DNA of 5,730 bases from Holosporales bacterium (GTDB lineage: Bacteria; Pseudomonadota; Alphaproteobacteria; BNTO01). The stretch's first letter is position 1; every line of letters starts with the position of its first letter. Below the pieces are notes generated by a model. It did not search any database, was not told the DNA's origin, and saw only the letters and a program-made list of their open reading frames with translations. The stretch spans positions 1 to 5,730 of the forward strand of contig JAITOG010000034.1 in the NCBI GenBank assembly GCA_031290075.1. The letters run 5' to 3'. This document shows positions 3,624 through 5,730 of this stretch, one piece after another. Position numbers and translations under genes: made by a program.

Positions 3624-5495
3624 TTATATTGCCACTTCATATTTTTTTGCAAAATTTTGCAACATATCTTGCACATACACTGAATTTTTATACTGATTTT
3701 TAGCAGGAACATACAATTCACGAGGCCCATTCCTAAAAGGCATCATATACAATGATAATAGGTTGAGAGGAAGAGAATTTATCATTTTTGCAATTTTTAA
3801 AACAGAACTACGCGAAACAGAAAGCTTGCGAGCTCCTAGTGATAACAAAGCCATTGCCATTAAGGGATCTGCCGTCATTTCTCCACAAACATGCGTTGCT
3901 ATAGAATGACTATGTAATTGATCTACAAGTTTTCCAATAAATCCTAAGAAAGTTGGAGAAAGCACGTCTTGATATGATTTACTATTATTTCCTTCACGGT
4001 CTGTCGCAAAGAAAAACTGGAATAAATCGTTAGTGCCTATAGCTACAAAATCAACTATTTCACTTATTGTATCAATATGATAAGTAATGGAGGGAATTTC
4101 CAACATAATTCCTATTTTTACTTGATTCATTATTGATGGGTTTTGAGTCATTAGGTACTTCCCCTCATTTTCAATTATTCTTTGATATGCCTTTAATTCA
4201 ACAACCTCAGATATCATTGGAATTAAAATATTAATATCATCATTAGGATATATGCTAAGAGTGCGTGCTTTTAATAAAGCTCGGATTTGAGTTTTTAAAA
4301 AATCGTGTCGACTAAATAAAATTTCTTTTGTTTGCGTTGCTAAAGCTAAATGTCTAGAGTATTGCGTAACATTCTTTAATGAATCTTTTTGTATTTCTGG
4401 AAGATGTTTAGCTGGAAGGCTATTACTAAAAGCTTTAGCGTCTTTATCATTTGAAACATCAAGGGTTCTGAAGATAACAGGCTTTTTCCCAGCTTCATCA
4501 AAAATTTGTTTATATTGTTCAACTTGTGTGTGAAAATCCGTTGAAATATTTGGAAGCATTAGTAAAATTTCTGTGCGGAATAGGCCAACTCCATTTAAGC
4601 ATGGGTGTTTTAAGATATCTAAATCTTCTTTCATATTTGCATTAATGTATAATTCAATTTTTATATTGTCTTTTGTAATAGTTTGAACGGGGAAATCATC
4701 ATCTTTATTTTTAATATTTGCTATTTTTTTTTGAAATTTAGAAATTGTACTTTGCGCAGGTTTTATATAAAGCGTGCTAGAATTTGCATCAATTAGCAAT
4801 CTCATTAAATTTTTACAAAGATTTTTAGTTAAATGTATATTTCCTAATGTTGGAATTCGTAAAGATTTAGCAACTATAGCAGTATGAGATGTATGACTTT
4901 TATCTTTTAAAACAAGCCCTACAATTCTTTTATATTGATAGTAATATAACAAATCTGCAGGACATAAATATGAAGCAATTAAAATAATTGGTGTTATATT
5001 GAATTCAGAAGGCTCTTCTATTTGTTCTTCATTTATAAAATACCTAAGCTTTTTAAGCAAATATTGCATGTCATAGAAACGCGTTTTCCAAAAAGCATCT
5101 ACGCTTATTTTTTTTCCTAATTTTTTAGCAATACATTCTGTTGCTTCAAAGGCAGTTTTCCCAGATTCAATGAATTTAAATAGTTCTTGTTCAAACATTG
5201 TATCTTCTATTATTAATCTGTATATATCGAGAATTTCAAGCGATTCTTCAGTTAAAATCATTGCGTTTTTTGATAATAATTCGCCAATATTATTTCGCAA
5301 TTTTTCAATTGCATTCATGATTTTATTTTTTTCTTCTTCAATAGAAAATGGTTGATTATTACTCTTTAAAAGAGGGTTTGTGGCCTCGTAGAAAAATGCT
5401 TTTCCTTGGGCAATTCCGTAACTTATTGTTTCTCCTAAAATAACGATCTCTTCATCATTATTATTAATTCCTTCTTTTTTTTTCAAAATTTCCAC
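3624..5495 (-). CDS. ptsP: Enzyme I-type PEP-protein phosphotransferase (PtsP-like, no GAF)
   Basis: The product takes phosphate from PEP onto a histidine and passes it to an HPr/NPr partner, in the cytosol. The 623 residues hold the EI N-terminal domain, the swivel His domain (LKDKSHTSHTAIVAKSL, catalytic His likely H204) and the C-terminal PEP barrel. Barrel landmarks are GVGLFRTEILLM (302-313, R307), IFRTLDVSNDK (341-351, R343), IGIMLEIPS (461-469), DFVAIGTNDLFQF (482-494), TDR (498-500) and HVCGEM (535-540, catalytic Cys537). PtsP usually has a GAF domain of about 170 residues in front; it is absent, so length is closer to PtsI (about 575). Odd points: GGRTSH before the His is KSHTSH, DIGGDK is DVSNDK, and the NPxLGxRxxR segment cannot be found, with extra residues around 355-395. 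The start is GTG at 5495, with AAGG 5 nt upstream. Without ptsH or sugar genes nearby, a nitrogen-type or regulatory relay is likelier than sugar uptake. Confidence 0.88.
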   Translation of the reverse strand: MEILKKKEGINNNDEEIVILGETISYGIAQGKAFFYEATNPLLKSNNQPFSIEEEKNKIMNAIEKLRNNIGELLSKNAMILTEESLEILDIYRLIIEDTMFEQELFKFIESGKTAFEATECIAKKLGKKISVDAFWKTRFYDMQYLLKKLRYFINEEQIEEPSEFNITPIILIASYLCPADLLYYYQYKRIVGLVLKDKSHTSHTAIVAKSLRIPTLGNIHLTKNLCKNLMRLLIDANSSTLYIKPAQSTISKFQKKIANIKNKDDDFPVQTITKDNIKIELYINANMKEDLDILKHPCLNGVGLFRTEILLMLPNISTDFHTQVEQYKQIFDEAGKKPVIFRTLDVSNDKDAKAFSNSLPAKHLPEIQKDSLKNVTQYSRHLALATQTKEILFSRHDFLKTQIRALLKARTLSIYPNDDINILIPMISEVVELKAYQRIIENEGKYLMTQNPSIMNQVKIGIMLEIPSITYHIDTISEIVDFVAIGTNDLFQFFFATDREGNNSKSYQDVLSPTFLGFIGKLVDQLHSHSIATHVCGEMTADPLMAMALLSLGARKLSVSRSSVLKIAKMINSLPLNLLSLYMMPFRNGPRELYVPAKNQYKNSVYVQDMLQNFAKKYEVAI

Positions 5496-5499
5496 TCAA

Positions 5500-5559
5500 A
5501 CCTTGTTTTTTTAGACCTTTTTAGGACATTCTATTGAGATGTGAAGGATAAAACAAGGT
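5500..5559 (-). promoter_or_regulatory. Inverted repeat that could mask the ptsP ribosome binding site
   Basis: ACCTTGTTTT (5500-5509) and AAAACAAGGT (5550-5559) form a perfect 10-bp inverted repeat with a 40-nt spacer. On the minus-strand mRNA the 3' arm contains AAGG, the Shine-Dalgarno of ptsP, 5 nt before the GTG start, so folding would hide it. A second AAGGT in the spacer (near 5514-5518) could compete for the same 5' arm. The arms could instead be a DNA operator: a weak -10 (TATAGC, 5565-5560) directly abuts the upstream arm. The repeat is certain; the mechanism is inferred. Confidence 0.45.
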
Positions 5560-5618
5560 GCTATACCCAAATCCCAAAAAATTGCAGATTCAAACTTCCT
5601 GGGTTTTAAGGCTTACCC

Positions 5619-5663
5619 CCCTGCACAATACGCGTCCATCTAAATATTTAAGGTGGGGTTTTT
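5619..5663 (+). terminator. Possible plus-strand terminator hairpin
   Basis: CCC-TG-CAC (5619-5626) can pair with GTGGGG (5653-5658) with a 2-nt bulge, and AATA/TATT (5627-5630 with 5645-5648) pairs inside. TTTTTATTAT follows. If real, it would end a plus-strand RNA arising between about 5529 and 5618; AGGACA-18-GATAAA (5523-5552) is a weak promoter candidate. The long imperfect loop makes this tentative. Otherwise 5496-5730 shows no gene: I tested it for tRNA, SRP RNA and 5S signatures and found none, and 5665-5730 is plain AT-rich DNA. Confidence 0.25.
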
Positions 5664-5730
5664 ATTATCAAGATTTGCTTTATTTTTTTATTATTTATTT
5701 TTACTTTATTTAATATCCATTTATTAAATT

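Noticed and set aside
5170..5355. Plus-strand open frame inside ptsP
   Set aside because: It is an antisense shadow rich in Ser, Asn and Ile codons, as expected from the ptsP coding strand.
5560..5665. tRNA, SRP RNA or 5S rRNA in the G/C-richer patch
   Set aside because: GATTCAAAC looked like a T-loop, but the flanking bases do not form a T-stem and no acceptor or anticodon arm could be built. The SRP GGAAGCAGCC-type and 5S motifs are absent.

Overview
The window is strongly AT-rich and looks like a chromosomal segment of a host-associated alphaproteobacterium with a reduced genome, most like Holosporales or Rickettsiales. This placement is an inference. It rests on base composition, a recognisable secB, an FtsY-like N-terminus, an EI-type PEP phosphotransferase, long gaps between genes, homopolymer runs, and three related copies of an intergenic palindromic repeat with inverted ends.

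Layout, left to right. Positions 1-149 (minus) hold the N-terminal codons of what looks like ftsY, the SRP receptor; its reading frame is interrupted at an A8 run right at the start. Positions 150-644 hold no protein gene: they contain palindromic repeat copy 1, a strong isolated hairpin, and two extended -10 promoter candidates facing opposite ways. Positions 645-1844 (plus) encode a PotF/PotD-family polyamine-binding protein with no permease or ATPase genes beside it. Positions 1888-2534 (minus) form a neat single-gene unit: a consensus sigma-70 promoter, a 155-residue exported or membrane protein of unknown function, a possible acidic Ser/Asp tail just past its stop codon, and an intrinsic terminator. 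Positions 2535-2894 hold repeat copy 2 and no believable gene. Positions 2895-3383 (minus) encode SecB. Positions 3384-3623 hold repeat copy 3. Positions 3624-5495 (minus) encode an enzyme I-type PEP phosphotransferase (ptsP-like) that lacks a GAF domain and has altered active-site motifs. Positions 5496-5730 hold no gene but contain an inverted repeat that could mask the ptsP ribosome binding site.

The genes do not form one pathway. FtsY and SecB both serve protein targeting (SRP and Sec routes), the PotF-like protein would serve polyamine uptake, and the PtsP-like protein would feed a phosphorelay, but each appears to be its own transcription unit. The most unusual material is in the non-coding part: the repeat family with a removable internal module, the interrupted ftsY start, and the in-frame acidic tail after the stop of the small membrane protein. 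I see no defence system, mobile-element transposase or CRISPR array.
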